From Verticillium longisporum (lineage: Eukaryota > Ascomycota > Sordariomycetes > Glomerellales > Plectosphaerellaceae): a stretch of 64,000 nucleotides of DNA. The notes under the pieces were generated by a model. The model was not told the origin of the DNA. It saw only the letters and a program-made list of their open reading frames with translations, and made no database searches. The stretch lies in contig JAETXT010000007.1 in NCBI GenBank assembly GCA_019188255.1, forward strand, positions 1,426,001 to 1,490,000. The letters run 5' to 3'. Shown here piece after piece: positions 36,747-48,849 of this stretch; within the stretch, counting starts at the first letter, position 1; every line of letters starts with the position of its first letter. The position numbers and the translations under genes were made by a program.

Positions 36747-38617
36747 ATGGCGCCGCACCTACAAGCAAGGCAGAAAAGGGCCGATGCCGTCACAGGCATG
36801 CACGCCGTCGAGCCTCTCGCTGGTATAGTTTTCAGTGTCATCATCTGCCTCGCCTCTATCACTGTCATCTCGGCATTTCTCAGTGAGTTCCCCCGCAAGA
36901 CTTGATGGAGTAGTGACGCCTGATTGATCAATTCCTGTGTTACAGCCCAAAGATTCATCGCAATAAAGGTCTGGAAGAGGCTTCCTTTTGTCGTCTGGCG
37001 TACGTTTCCTCCCATCGAGTCATCGCCCAGTTAGAGCTTCACATCAAACTGACTTGCCGACTACTCTAGTCGTTTTTCTCATCTACATCGACTCGTACCT
37101 CTTTGTTTTCGTCACGGGCCTTCTGCAGTTTGCGTTGGGTGTGAACACAAGCTTCTCCATATGCGACGGAGCTATTCTGCTGTGTCTGGTCTGCTATGTT
37201 ACCACCAAAGTGAGCTCCTCCCCACCTCATACGTATTATTTGGGACCAAGAGTCTAACCTCTACTTCAGGTCGTAAGTTGGATCGTGTCCTGGAATGGTG
37301 ACATGGCATTAACCCAGCAACAGTTGATCTATCTCTTCCTAGTAGAGAGAGCTGTAAGTGGCCTGTACCGTATGTTCAATGGTATGTTCAATGTGCTCGT
37401 TCTAACAAGGGCCCAGCACGTCGTCCGCGGCACCAAGAAGTCACGCTTCAAGTCCAAGATGTATCTATTCAACTCATTTGGTATGCTTGGAGTATACGTC
37501 GTCATTGCCATCCTGAACTTTATCTTGTACGTATTCTCCTCTATCCCCTGGTTACATCTGCTAACACAACACAGTCGCATCACCCGCCTCGAGAACGGCC
37601 TTTGCGTCATTGGCATGCAGAAGGTCTCCATGATTCCCCTCATCTCCTTTGACGCTGTGGTGAACATCTACCTCACTATTCTTTTCCTCATCCCATTGAA
37701 GAGTAAGTGCAGTCTATTTGTCCTACTTCTCTGGCCATTTGCTCACGACCTGCAGATCTCTATAGCTTCAAGAACTTCGCCCGAACCCCCGCCAATGTAC
37801 GCCTGCGCACTCTCGCAATGCGCACATTCGTTGGTGCGCTCTGCACAACCGTCAGTAGCATTATGTAAGTGCTCTTCCCGATACCAAATCCATGCGTAAA
37901 CTAATACTCGGCAGCAACCTCACAGTACTCATGGCTCTCAACGGCGAGCCTGGATGGGTTTGTCTTATGTGCTGCAATCTCGACATCCTCTTTTCTGCTA
38001 TTGTCGTACAGTGGGTTACATCCAAGGACAATGCAGCTTCTCTCTCCTCAACTTCGGACCTTTATGGGAACAATGGCCCAAGCAGCACCCCAGACGGCTC
38101 ATCAGACCCGGTCCACCGCACGTCTCCAGGCCTTGAGCTCGAATCGAATCTCCATAGGCATTCCAGCCTCAATAAGGGTTCTTTTGGCGCCGACTACAAG
38201 TCTCATCAACATCTTGATCTCTCCACACGCCGTCCATCGTCACAGGACATTGTGCTTGGCGATCCCGGTGCCATGGCCATCGATAGTCCTTATGGCCCCG
38301 GCGATGCTGCGTCTAGTGTGGAAGAGGAGTACAAAGGCCGATCCAGCTCTGGATACCCTTCTCAAATGACGCGAACAACCTCCGGACAGCAGCAGCAGCA
38401 GCAACAACATCACGGACAAAATGGCGTCGTGTTAGTGACGACAACGATCAGCCGGGAGTCAAGGCCTGGCCCGGCCGTTTTCCCGCCAGTGAAGGCCCAG
38501 GAGTCAGAGCCTACGAGGGGACCTGGATGGGGAGCGAGAAAGAACTCGGCTTCTGCCGGAGTGTTTGAACAGGGCATGATGTATGGCAAGACGGAAATTT
38601 GTGGTGGCAAGCCATGA
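36747..38617 (+). CDS. multi-pass integral membrane protein, fungal, unknown function
   Basis: Eight exons: 36747-36882, 36946-36999, 37070-37209, 37324-37353, 37417-37526, 37575-37702, 37756-37864 and 37915-38617. They sum to exactly 470 codons (469 residues). About seven hydrophobic segments are visible: GIVFSVIICLASITVISAFL, VVWLVFLIYIDSYLFVFVTGLL, a segment around AILLCLVCYV, LIYLFLV, GMLGVYVVIAILNFIF, VVNIYLTILFLIPL, and the region from FVGALCTTVSSII to CCNLDILFSAIVVQW. The conserved-looking RTPANVRLRTLAMRTF lies between the last two. From residue about 275 the cytosolic tail is Ser/Pro-rich with a Gln run. Exon 4 is only 30 nt, and its upstream acceptor is ambiguous because CAG-GTC-GTAAGT at 37267-37279 offers a competing acceptor and donor. 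A receptor-like role is possible but not shown. Confidence 0.78.
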
Positions 38618-40081
38618 TGTTGGAGACGGAGTCAATCGACGAGGGCTGACCCAAGTGTCAGGTATCTTGACCAGTTTACAGAACGGTCAGGTCAAGGGTC
38701 GAGACGGGGTTCGGCCTACAGCGGTGTGTTTGATTGTATGCTCTACATGGTTATCTTGAATATCACAGAAGCGTAATGAGGGCTGACTGTACTGCCTGAC
38801 TGTCCAGCATTTGACTGCAGATGTGCTCTGACTCTAACGACGCCTTCTTGTGACATTTTTCTCATTAGGTAGAGTTTCTAATGTAAGTTGGTTCACCTCA
38901 AAACGTTGGAAAATAGCGTGCCCTCGCATTCCCAGCCATCCGCTCTCGCCCTCATATCTGCCTCCGGCGCCTAAAGTTTAAACCATTCACTAAGACCATT
39001 TGAGTTCAAAGCCAAGCAGCTGGGTCGTGGACCCTACGATCTGGGAATGCCCAACGCCGCCGGAGCCGGAGTCCCGCCCTCCCAAAGCACGCAAGACGTC
39101 CCAGCAGGGCCATTCCCCAGACGCCAGACCGATCTCGCCATCCCCCCCCACCAAAGGCACCAGTCTTCATCCGGGCGGGGAGCACCCCGGAGTCCCCCAC
39201 GTCATGCCACTAGCTCTCACCCGCCCCGATGACAGCGAAAACAACAAAGACGAAGGACGAGACAAGGTTAAAGAAAAAAAAAAAAGCACCAAGTCGGTTG
39301 AAGCTTGTGCAGACCGGGAGTCGAGACCACACAAAACAGAAGGGACAAAGGACAGCGACAAGGAAAAAAAGCAGTGTTGGGGTCCCCGAGGAAAGCTGCA
39401 AGATCCGCACAGCCGCTTTGGTGACCTGGGGGCTGAAGATCGACGCGGGCCGGCTGGGCAGGGTAGCTTGATCTGCGTGTAATTTCCGCACAAGGCCAGA
39501 GGCGAGATTGGACGATCTGGAGATGCACGCGGGTGACCAGGTTCGTGGGATGCGGCTTGTAATCTTGGTAAACTACCAACTCACTCTCATCGTACGGACA
39601 TGGTCTCGTCGTCAAAACACAGCGAGTTGCACGGTGGAAAGCTTTCACGCAATGGAGATGAGGGAAGATGTGTGAGAAATGGGGTTTCTTTGTTGCTTCG
39701 TAGCTCGTAAACGAATGTCAATCCTTGTCCATCCTTGGACCCGTGTTGTACCGTGCCTGTGCCGTACCTATTTGTCCCCTTGTCCCCTTTGTGCAGTTTT
39801 TGTTCTCTATGTTCCGGTACAAGAAAAAAAAGAAACAGTGTCCTTCCAAAACACCAAAGTTTCGGGTATCGCCTCCAAGATTTTGGGTGGTGTTGCCCAG
39901 CCCCTCGAGTATGAACCCTAGTTCATGATAATCATCCAGTGGGAAAAGGACATGTGATCCAGCGAGTGACACCCAACGGACGCAAAAAGGTTGAATGTCG
40001 AGAAAAAGTGGTTATGTGCAAGAAGCGAAGAGTGTTTGTATCACAGCGAGATACACGCTACGAACGAAGAGTTTGCACAGC
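38618..40081. other. convergent 3' region
   Basis: 1.46 kb between two convergent genes. Contains an A12 tract near 39275 and further short A runs at 39363 and 39825. The 160-residue open frame 39000-39482 is Lys/Pro/Asp-rich low complexity, and I do not support it as a gene. Confidence 0.45.
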
Positions 40082-41197
40082 TTAAGCGGAGGCGTAGGCC
40101 TTGCCAGCGCCGGAGAGACCGCCGGAGCTGATGAGCTTGCCGTTGCCCTCGGCGACCATGAAGAAGGAGTAGCGTTCGAGCTCCTTGAGGGCGTCGAGCT
40201 TGGGGATGTTGGTCTGGATCCAAGAAGAAACGGCGCTGTCGTCATGGCTGAGGGGAGCAAACTCGGTCAGCCAGACAGGCTTGCCACCGCAAATCTCGGA
40301 AGCCTGCTTGATGTGGGTGAAGAGGGTGTCGGCGGCCTCGAGAGGAGAGTACCAGTGGACGACGCAGAAGTCGTACACGCAGCCCTTGGCATCACAAGCA
40401 TCGACCCAGGCCTTCAGCCAGTCGAGGCCCTGACCGGGAATGTTGCTGTTGGTGACGGCAGGGGAGCCAATCTTGACCTGCTTGCTAAAGGGGTTGACGT
40501 GCTTGATGTGGGCGTCGGCAGCCGACGAGGCATCCAGGTTGCACTGCGAGGGCATATCGCACTCGTTGAAGGACAGGATGTGGGTAGAACCAGCCTTGAT
40601 GGAGCTGGCGACGTTCTGCTCCCAGCGCTGGAGGTGAACATCGATGGGGCCCCAGAGCTGGGGGACGTACTCAACACCAGGCTGGGAGAGGCCGTTGTCG
40701 CTAGAGTCCCAGTTGTATGCCCATGGGCAGTTGGTGCACTCATTGCCGTTGGTGAAGAAGTTCTTGACGAGGCTGGCGTCGTTGTAAGCGAAGCCACGCT
40801 TGCCACCAGAGGTGCCGGTAGAGCCAGAGCTGGTCTCCTTCTTGGGAGTGTCCTGGGCGCCCTCCTCCTTGGGGGAAGTCACGGGAGTAGCGACGACGGC
40901 AGTCTGGAGAGTAGTGGGGGGGACAACCGGGGCGGGGGGCTCAACGGCGGCGGGGGTCTGGACAACGACGTAGGTCGAGGTGGTGGTCAGGGGGTTCTGG
41001 GGAGCCGCATAGTCGGGGCTGGGAGCGGGCTGGCCAGGACCAGCAGTGACGGTGACCCACTCAGTGACAATCTCAACGTGAGTGTGGGCGTGCACAATGT
41101 CGCGCTCCTCGTGGGAGTGGCGGTGGGCGTTGAAGGCAACAGCCTCCTTGGCCAGGGCCAGGGAGGCAAGAGCGGTGACGGCCTGCTTGTTGAACAT
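40082..41197 (-). CDS. secreted GH128 beta-1,3-glucanase-like cell-wall protein
   Basis: Single-exon gene, 371 residues. Residues 1-21 (MFNKQAVTALASLALAKEAVA) are a signal peptide. A His/Glu-rich and then Pro/Thr/Val-rich spacer to about 130 resembles mucin-like linkers of wall proteins. The C-terminal domain from KRGFAYNDASLVKNFF matches the GH128 glycosyl-hydrolase core (Asl1-like). It includes CPWAYNWDS, YVPQLWG, the acid/base candidate in ILSFNECDMPSQ, VVHWYS, and the nucleophile candidate in VWLTEFAPL. Members act on beta-1,3-glucan and are wall-associated, for example in yeast and Lentinula. No GPI signal is evident. The opposite strand carries a 413-codon open frame, which is a shadow of biased codon use. 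About 300 bases upstream are purine-rich on the plus strand, consistent with a pyrimidine-rich promoter in sense. Confidence 0.92.
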   Translation of the reverse strand: MFNKQAVTALASLALAKEAVAFNAHRHSHEERDIVHAHTHVEIVTEWVTVTAGPGQPAPSPDYAAPQNPLTTTSTYVVVQTPAAVEPPAPVVPPTTLQTAVVATPVTSPKEEGAQDTPKKETSSGSTGTSGGKRGFAYNDASLVKNFFTNGNECTNCPWAYNWDSSDNGLSQPGVEYVPQLWGPIDVHLQRWEQNVASSIKAGSTHILSFNECDMPSQCNLDASSAADAHIKHVNPFSKQVKIGSPAVTNSNIPGQGLDWLKAWVDACDAKGCVYDFCVVHWYSPLEAADTLFTHIKQASEICGGKPVWLTEFAPLSHDDSAVSSWIQTNIPKLDALKELERYSFFMVAEGNGKLISSGGLSGAGKAYASA

Positions 41198-41972
41198 GGC
41201 GACGAGAGAAGTCGATGTCTGGGTTCGTGGGTTTAGTTGAAGGAGGTTGAAAGGTCTGGAAAAGGCGAGTTGGAGACTTGATATGGTTGTCTGGGTCTCG
41301 TGTCAAGTCTTCTCCGAAGGAACAATGGACACCGTCAAGGTGAAGGAGTGTTGTTGCGTTTGCTTTTGTTGTGCTGGTCTATCAAAGACACAGAAAGGAA
41401 GTGATGTCGAAGCTAGCGACAAGTAGAAGGAATGAGCTTGTAGCTGAGAAGGGAACGTCAAGCCGGTGATGTGGGTAAAGAAGGTGTTTCAAAAAGCCCG
41501 GAGAAGGGGGGGACGACGAGGGTTCTTAAAGAGAGAGCTGGAACAGACAAACAATGAATCAAGGGCTGAGGGTCAGCAGTGAATGTGTGGTGAGGTGGGT
41601 AGCCCTGACATTCACCATCGAGAGAGGGGACGCCAGGCTGGGCCTGATGGAGTCGTCACAACAGGAGGGTGGGTGGGGTGTGGGCCCCCCCTGCAGGGGC
41701 CAGACCTTCCCGCCTTCCTTCTCTTGGTGTCCCTTCCAGAGCGCCCTGGTTTCCCACTCCCACTGTACCTGCCACACTCACACCCGATGCAGGTACCACG
41801 GCACGGCCGGGGGGTCGTTTTGGTGCAGCGACGAGTCAATTGGCAGGAACGACGCAGCCTTTCGGGGAGGCACAAGGTCCACAAGCGAGGATATGGTACA
41901 GGTACATCCCGCTCGTATCTCTCCTTGCCCTTCTTGCTTGCCCTTGCAGGTTTTCGCACTGGAGGGATGGAT

Positions 41973-42017
41973 AGTCTCGTCAGTCTGTCCAGTCTATCTA
42001 GTCTATCCAGTCTATCT
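41973..42017. repeat. 9-bp tandem array
   Basis: Five imperfect units of AGTCTATCY (first two diverged) in direct array. Confidence 0.85.
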
Positions 42018-44398
42018 ACCTCTAGTCGCTTGCAAATACCTTTCTCCCATGCCCCTTGGCTTCGCACTTGCCCCTCTAGTCGTGCGGTCGCGCAGCCGCT
42101 CACAGAGGGCCAGGCGCTACCTGCGACACTCGCGCTGAACAGGCCAAACCTGAGAGCGCTGAGAGCGCTGAGGGCCACGAGGGCCCATGTGGTGACGGAA
42201 CGCCGGAAACGGCCAAGATCTGGCGGCTCAGGCTCAGCGTGCCTTCTCCTTCCGGGCGGCTGAGCACTGGAGCTTTTCCCGTACCGGATGTGCGCTGAGC
42301 GCCCATCGTCCGTCCGACCTGATCGGTTATCGACCATCGCATGGCCAGCCCCGAGCAAGGTGCACCTCCCTGTTCTGGACTGCAACAGGCGATCGATCAC
42401 CACCGTTCAGGGCAACCCTCAGCACCGCCCCCCTCGGTTCTAGACTTTTTGGAGCAGTGGGTCCATTGTTGAGCCCGTGGAGCGAGCGAGCGAGCGATTG
42501 AGGAAGTGTGGTGAATGAGAATGACGACGAACGATTGAGCGAACGAGAAAAGAGTGGGAAAAGAGGCGACAGGTCGAATCACACGACTTCAGACGAACAG
42601 TCGGCCCATCTCTCTCGCGTCTTGCCTACGCAGGTCCCCAAGGTCCCTCAGGTACCCGCCTGTGTGTCTGGCCGTGTCTGGCTCTCTGGCCGTCCCGTCA
42701 GTGTCAGTGAGGAGGCACCCAGAGGCCCCTGCTCTCACCCGCCCCGTGTGCTACGCTAACTGTCCGTTTCACAAGCCAGCGCACCGGGCCACGTTGTCGA
42801 TATCCTCGACCCCTGACTAAACCGCGCCAAGACTGGTCTTCCCCTCGCACCTTCCCCCATCCTGACTAGCCCTTTCCCTCGGTGGAGACCGTGAAACGGC
42901 GGGCGGGCAGGAAGCGAAATGAGCATCCGGCGCCACGGGGGTCCTCCATCCGCTTGGCGGCAGCATCAACCACTGACTGCCCTAAATGCCCTGACGGCCC
43001 TGACGGCCCTGACTGTTCCTCGCTGAATCACGAACCCTGGCCTCGGCCACACCCACACACACACACACCCATAATCGGTCGACAACCACTGCAACCCCTG
43101 GCGCTTCGGAGAAAAGAAACAGAAAACGACTCAACGGGGCCGCGCGCCAATCCTACTTTGGGCCCATCTCTCTGTCTGCCGTGCTGTCTCATCCCCTCGC
43201 AAGCCCTCTTTTCGTCCTGTCTAATTTACCAGCCTGATGGTTTTCACGATCGTTTTGAGGGGACCGCCCAAGCCTTTCACGATCAAGCTAAAAGAGGCAT
43301 ACCATGTAACATCCCAGCGCCGTGCAATGGGACCCTGCCAGCCACCACATGCCATCCCGCGGAACCAGCATCAAGGCCCGCGGCTTGCCAGGGCCAACAC
43401 GAAGTAAATGGCAAAAGCTTGACCACAGTCAACCTGCCATCTCGACCTTGGACGATGGAGGTGGACCGGGCTGCGAGCCTCAGGCGACGTAGGAGAACGA
43501 GAGCTCCATTCCCCGACCTCCCCCTCCACCACGATAGGTACGCTCAAAACAAGGCCCAGAACTTGCTTGCAGCTGCCTTCTTTCGACTTGACCGGGGGGA
43601 CGATCCGGCTCAAGTCGACTCCATTGCCGCCCACTCGGCGTACTCGGTACATGTACGTCGCGGCGAAGCCACCACGCGCGACTCGGTGATGGGGCACGCA
43701 CAAAATTCCTGCTGTTTACCCCCTCCAATCGCCCTTGGGTTTTAGCCGTTCGGCCTTCTCAGCGTCAGGTGAGCTGGAGGGGCGTGAGTGCGCGCGGGCA
43801 GGAGAAGCAAAGCCTCTCCTGGCCACGTCATACGCATTCTTCAGGCTACGGACTCCTGCCCAAAGGGGGACACGAGGTTGGATTGATAAAGCAAGCCTGG
43901 CTGGACGAAGGGTTACACTCTACTACTGGACTTGGCAGTCATGCTGAGTGCTTATTCATTGTTGTTAACGCCGTTTTTCGGTTTCCTGGCCGGCATCGGG
44001 TGGAGACTAGAGAGATCTATCTGCCCGAAATCCTTCTCGTCGGCTGAAAGCAAAGTCAGTACCTAGTGACACGACACGTAACTCCCGAGTAGTTCTCAAC
44101 CGTGGCAGTTGGGATCGGCAGCATCTAGGCCAACTGCCAAGACATGGCGTTCGAGAGATTTATTCTCACAGGCTAATCCATCACCTGGAGGTCCGTTGGA
44201 GAACAGTTGGCCGGCTGAAAGCCCCATCAAGGATCTCCACCAGGACCATACTTCTTCGGAGGCTCGGGCGTGTTGTCACCGTCAGAGGCAGTGTTTTTTT
44301 TCTCATTTGTCAGTCATTCACATGACAAGCGTGTAACCGAGCCGGCAAACACACATGATCAGCTAGTTGGCTTGACGTTTTGTGTCGACTGCATCCAG

Positions 44399-44419
44399 CA
44401 CACACACACACACACACAC
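44399..44419. repeat. CA dinucleotide microsatellite
   Basis: Ten CA units followed by CG-interrupted units. Confidence 0.9.
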
Positions 44420-45784
44420 GCACGCATGTGGACTTCTGATAAATGACGCCTCCGTCGCAGGAGGCTCGCCTGTCGAATACCAGCCGGTGGCTTGGTTTTC
44501 TGCTGGGAGAATGACATGGTGATCTTGCGCCGTTTGCCGGCCAATAGCCAGCCACAGGCTAATCCGACAGAAGCACTGTAACCGTGGCAGGCGGTGGTTG
44601 TGTCGCTGAACCAGTGGCTCTCTGGCTAGTCTTGTCGTCTCCATGACGTGGAAGGACTGTACTGGAGCTAGAGGTTGTGGCACACGTTGCTTTTGCTGTT
44701 GGCCAGCGAAAGCGTTTGCCGTTCCCCGGCGAGGCTTTTCTAGTCAGGCACCGTTCCAGTTTGGCATTGAGTCTATTGTCACCTGATGACCTGCCCAGCT
44801 AACGTTTCTTTCCTGGCACGCCCAAATGTCAAGAATCTGTGGGGGCCATTGGAATGCGCAACCTGCCCATCTACATCGAACATGCGGCTTGAATGCGCCC
44901 ATTCAGTGAAAGCACTGCTGCAGCTGTCACCAGCTGGCCTTGATTTTACCAAGAAGGGGGCCTCTAGCCAGCTGTCGAGTCTTACATCAACGGAGGACCT
45001 ATGTACGGACAGGTGGTAAGCTGCTATAGGCACGACACCCAACTCGACCAAGTATTTGAACATCTGGCGCATCACGCACAGCACGGGGCCACTGCCAGCA
45101 AACATCTGCGGCACGACGATACCCGACGCCTGGGATGGTCATGACATACAAAACCAGCCGATCCCGGGGACTCGACCTGCGGCCTGCCTTCAATGCACCA
45201 CGTGTTCCGCCGGATGTGGGACGGGTCGCAGCACAATCGCCGACGCTGAACGGGGCAATCAATCGGCTCGGAAGCCAGGCAAACAAGCCCTGTCTTGGAG
45301 GAGGGCGGCTACATCCACTCCGTCTCCGAGAGACTTTCGAGCGGACAGTGTTCGCTGTGAAGATCACGGAGCCTCCTTTTTGGTGCCCAGTTCAGCGACA
45401 ACAACAAGTGTCGCCAGCGTGATGTGGTCATGGTGCAGCTCAGCGCACGAACGCAGAAGGATGATGGAATCGGCCCAATCACGCCGTGGCATCTCAACTT
45501 GGTTCACGAGCGGCGCATCAATGGCCCGTCTCACTGCCGCCATGACAGTCAATGATCATCCCTCATCCACGTGACGGCCTGTCTCGCCCGTGGCAGGAAT
45601 GAATTGACGGGGGCTTGGCCTCACAAGGCTGAATTGGATCTTTGGGTGATCACGCAGCGGGCCTCAGAATCGAGACGTATAGCATTCTGCGTGCTAGAAG
45701 ACGAAGCGACTGAGACGCGAATGGAAACGGACGCTTCTCTCATATCATACTGTCTGTTCCATAACTCGTTCAAGGCTCGCCAAT

Positions 45785-47258
45785 ATGGACTCGACGCAGC
45801 CCCAGATGCCGGCACTGCTCCCAACAACGATGGCGGTGCCGCCAGATGATTTTGACTACGGCGCGTTCCTCGATGGGGATATGGAATTCGGCATAAGCGA
45901 CGAATATCTAAACGCCTCTGGCGCCGACCCAGATTCCGCCCCGAACATGTCTTCATCGTCGGTCGAATTCCGCTCCAGCGACACCGCGGTCGTGTCGTCC
46001 CCCCAGAAGAAGCTCGAGAGGAGGGGCCACACCAAGAGCCGCAGAGGATGTTTCAACTGCAAGCGCAGACGCATCAAGGTGCCGAGCCCGATTAGGCTAC
46101 TTTAGCCCGTCTCGATCATGACCACACTGACCATTCGCAGTGCCAAGAGACACAACCAGCCTGCGGTCACTGTCGCAAATCGGGCCTCCAGTGCGAGTAT
46201 CCCAGTCTGCCCCAAATCACGCACCAGCCCCAGCACAAGATACCCATCTTCACCATGGAGGATATGCGCTTCTTCCAGCACTTCCTGCTGCAGTGCTACC
46301 CCCATCATCCTCTCGGCAACGAGAACGTCTGGACGCACGAGGTGCCATGTCTTTCGCAGACGGTACGCCAGCAAGACCTCCCCCTTCACGAAACGGCACT
46401 GGCTAACACGCCGTAGCATCCCTACCTCATGCATGCCATCCTCGGCCTCGCCGCCTGCGAGCTCAGGAAACAGGACCCCTCGGTCCTCCCACAAGCCATG
46501 GTCCACCGCACAAAGGCCATCCGCGCCATGAAGAAGTCGATCGCCGGCCTGCCGCGACGCGGCCTGACGCACGAACAGGCCAACGCCCTCATATCCGCCT
46601 GCTTCGCCCTGACGTTCCAGTCGGTGCTCCTCGAAGACGGCATGCCCGAGTACATGGCCTTTATCCGCGGCATCGTCGTCGTCGGCATGCAAATGGCCAC
46701 GCGCCGCATCCGCCCCATCTTCTCCAACATCATGGAAGAGGACGCCAGCGCCCTGATGCAGCCCGTCATGGAGAAGCTCGCCCGCTGCCGCGCGCGTGGG
46801 TCGACGGCGCCGTCGCGGGCATCGAGAACCTGGCGCCCCTCTGCGGGGCGCCCGACTCGACGGCGACCGAGTACCACGCGCGCCTGCTCGACATGGCCGT
46901 CACGCTGCGGCGGTCGTCGTGGGAGGGCTACCAGTGCATGAAGGCGCACTACGGGTGGTGGATCATGCTGCCGCACGAGCGGTTCCAGCTGGTCGTCGAC
47001 CGCGGCAGCCAGGTCATGGTGCTGCTGGCGGCGCACTGGATCGCCCTCAAGCAGATCATGGCCGAGATTACGCTGCACGAGTATGACGTGCGGCAGAAGG
47101 CGCCGGCCGACAGGGATCATACGGAGGAGGGCATGCTGCGCTGGCTGCGACACCTGAACGGGCAGGTTGATGCGGCACATGGAAATTACAACGCGTGGCC
47201 TGAGTGGGTGGTTCAGCAGCTTGATCGCGACCTGTCGTTCTTTGGCCAAAGGATGTGA
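45785..47258 (+). CDS. Zn2Cys6 transcription factor, Upc2-like, with one apparent frameshift
   Basis: Nuclear binuclear-zinc-cluster regulator. Exons 45785-46078, 46141-46362 and 46417-47258. The cluster CFNCKRRRIK/CQETQPACGHCRKSGLQC spans intron 1 (Cys spacing 2-6-6-2-6), preceded by a basic RRGHTKSRRG. The regulatory part, HPYLMHAILGLAACELR, then a helical region with MEDMRFFQHFLLQCYP earlier, resembles the sterol-uptake-control (Upc2-type) group with the fungal_trans_2 domain. At about 46781-46783 (short C run) the frame must move by one base for the family-like reading to continue (PLPRAWVDGAVAGIENLAPLCG...); without this, translation ends soon after 46941. The downstream frame then runs to TGA at 47256-47258. 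One missing base is the simplest explanation; the intended product would be about 452 residues. Target pathway unknown. Confidence 0.85.
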
Positions 47259-47883
47259 TCCTTGCTGGCTCATGGGTTATCTTGTTTACTCTACTGAGCG
47301 AGCCTTGCTTCCGTATTGACCGCGACTGTGACATACTTTGCTTGTTTGTATTCTGTGTTTGAATGCCGTCTTCCCGTGAGTCGTGACCCTCCACGCATCC
47401 CGTGGGAACGGTTCCAGACACTGCAGTGAGGCCCTCTGTCGATCACAGGGCTACTCCAACACCCTTTCGCGCCGTCTGGGAGACACCGCGTTCGATTGGT
47501 TCGTATTCCCCGTATCGTTCCAGAAACACTGCCCCGCCCACACGCGAGCGCCCGATCGACGAAAGCTTGTCTTACCCGTCAGCCAGGGCATGCTACAGGC
47601 TGGCTGGAGGCTGTGCTGCCGTATCTCGCGTCCACCATGTTCGGCGGGAGTGGCCCGGGTTCTGCCTTGCCATCATTTGTTGACGGGAAGACAGGGTGAT
47701 CGCATGGCAGATGATGTGTTTCCCGAGGGCTCGATCTCGGTATATAAGAGAGAGGCATTCGTCGCGCGGACTGGGCAGGTATGACAGGGCTGAATATCAC
47801 AGCTAACACCTGATCGTTTAAGAGACCAAGCACCCACACGTAAACGTATATAAAGTCAAGCCAAGAACGAACCATTCGTCACA
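47259..47883. promoter_or_regulatory. promoter region with TATA boxes
   Basis: 625 bp between tandem genes. TATATAA at 47741-47747 and TATATAAA at 47847-47854 are the clearest TATA elements in the window; the second lies about 30 bp before the next start codon, so the first may be the functional one for a normal leader. Confidence 0.45.
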
Positions 47884-48849
47884 ATGTCCACAGTAACAGA
47901 GGCACCCCCCCTCTACACGCCAACAGCGAGGCGACCGTCAACCTCCTCAACCCCATCCCTCCCAGCCTATTCCTCTCCCGCCATCGCCCGCCAACAACAA
48001 CAGCCCTTCACACCGACGACGACCCTCAGGATCATCACCCCAGGCAAGCCAACCATCTCCCTCCCCGGGCCCCCGGCACCGCACCCCATCCCGGTCCACG
48101 ACGCCGCAGCACCCCCCGGCGCCCCGGCAAAGTACATCTCCCTCCGCGCAACCCGCCGCTCCGGCACCGCGACCCTCATCCCGGGCCACGACACATCAGC
48201 CGCGGTCCTCGCAACAACAAGCTACCGCTTCGGGCCCAGACGGCCGCCGACCCTGACGCTGCACGGCCACGGCGCCCTCTCGTCACGGGAAGCAGCACGC
48301 GCCCGAGTCGGACGCCGTGAAGCGGACGCGGAAGCGGCGACGGCCGCGCGCGACTTTGCAACCGAGCTGACGGCCCCCGCGCTCTCGCGGACCACGACCC
48401 TCGACACCCCCCTCGGCCGGTTCCGCTGGCGCTACCCTTCGCGCGCCGAGAAGACGGACGGCGACCACGGCCCGGGCGAGGGCCACGACGGCCGCTCGCG
48501 CCTCCTGCTCGAGCGCGTCGCGTCGCTCGCCGCGGGCAAGGGTGGACGGGCTGGCGGGGCGGGGCGGATTGTCGGCTGTCTCGTCCGCGGAAGGGGGGTC
48601 GCGGCCGGAGAGGGCGGGGACCTGCAGCTCGACCTCGCGGCGGCGGACGAGGCGATTGCGGAGGCGTTGCTTTCTGCGGGCGGGGGCGGCGCGACGGATG
48701 AGAAAGAGGGGGAAAAGGAGAAGATGGCGGCGCGGGACGTGCTCGAGCTTGTGGCTGTCGCGAGCTGTATCGCCCTGCTCAAGAGGGAGGTGGACCGGCT
48801 GCGACTGAGGCAGGGGCTTGTCCTGGCGGGAGCGGCGGGAGGCTCGTAG
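47884..48849 (+). CDS. fungal protein of unknown function, Ala/Gly/Arg-rich
   Basis: Intronless frame of 321 residues with very high GC. I do not recognise a characterised family. The N-terminal 90 residues are Pro/Ser/Thr-rich and disordered. The middle contains YISLRATRRSGTATLIPG, SYRFGPRRPPTLTLHG and PLGRFRWRYPSRAEK, which looks like a beta-rich core. The C-terminal part has a helical segment AARDVLELVAVASCIALLKREVDRLRLRQ, reminiscent of small fungal proteins with a conserved terminal helix. No signal peptide is seen. TATA elements upstream at 47741 and 47847 and the ATG context (ACAATGTCC) support expression. It could be a lineage-specific gene. It is convergent with VTC4, 268 bp away. 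Confidence 0.72.
   Translation: MSTVTEAPPLYTPTARRPSTSSTPSLPAYSSPAIARQQQQPFTPTTTLRIITPGKPTISLPGPPAPHPIPVHDAAAPPGAPAKYISLRATRRSGTATLIPGHDTSAAVLATTSYRFGPRRPPTLTLHGHGALSSREAARARVGRREADAEAATAARDFATELTAPALSRTTTLDTPLGRFRWRYPSRAEKTDGDHGPGEGHDGRSRLLLERVASLAAGKGGRAGGAGRIVGCLVRGRGVAAGEGGDLQLDLAAADEAIAEALLSAGGGGATDEKEGEKEKMAARDVLELVAVASCIALLKREVDRLRLRQGLVLAGAAGGS

Larger units (their letters stand above)
41198..45784. other. 4.6-kb gene-poor region
   Basis: No supported gene. The larger open frames (41612-42403 minus; 42882-43745 plus; 45056-45574 plus) are low-complexity and overlap others. Simple repeats are frequent: a 9-bp array at 41973-42017, GCCCTGACG units at 42988-43013, CA runs at 43047-43070 and 44399-44419, and GCGA repeats near 42481-42496. 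The right end probably contains the Zn2Cys6 gene promoter. Confidence 0.5.

Noticed and set aside
39995..41236. 413-codon open frame on plus opposite the GH128 gene
   Set aside because: Shadow of GC-rich third positions; the minus-strand protein has a signal peptide and complete family motifs.
41612..42403. 263-codon open frame on minus
   Set aside because: Contains a LDR repeat produced by the 9-bp array and overlaps other frames; no family resemblance.
42882..43745. 287-codon open frame on plus
   Set aside because: Pro/Arg/His-rich with simple repeats, no domain and no splice or start context; likely chance.
45160..45190. GGTCGAGTCC tRNA B-box-like segment on the minus strand
   Set aside because: The arms do not pair and no acceptor stem fits.
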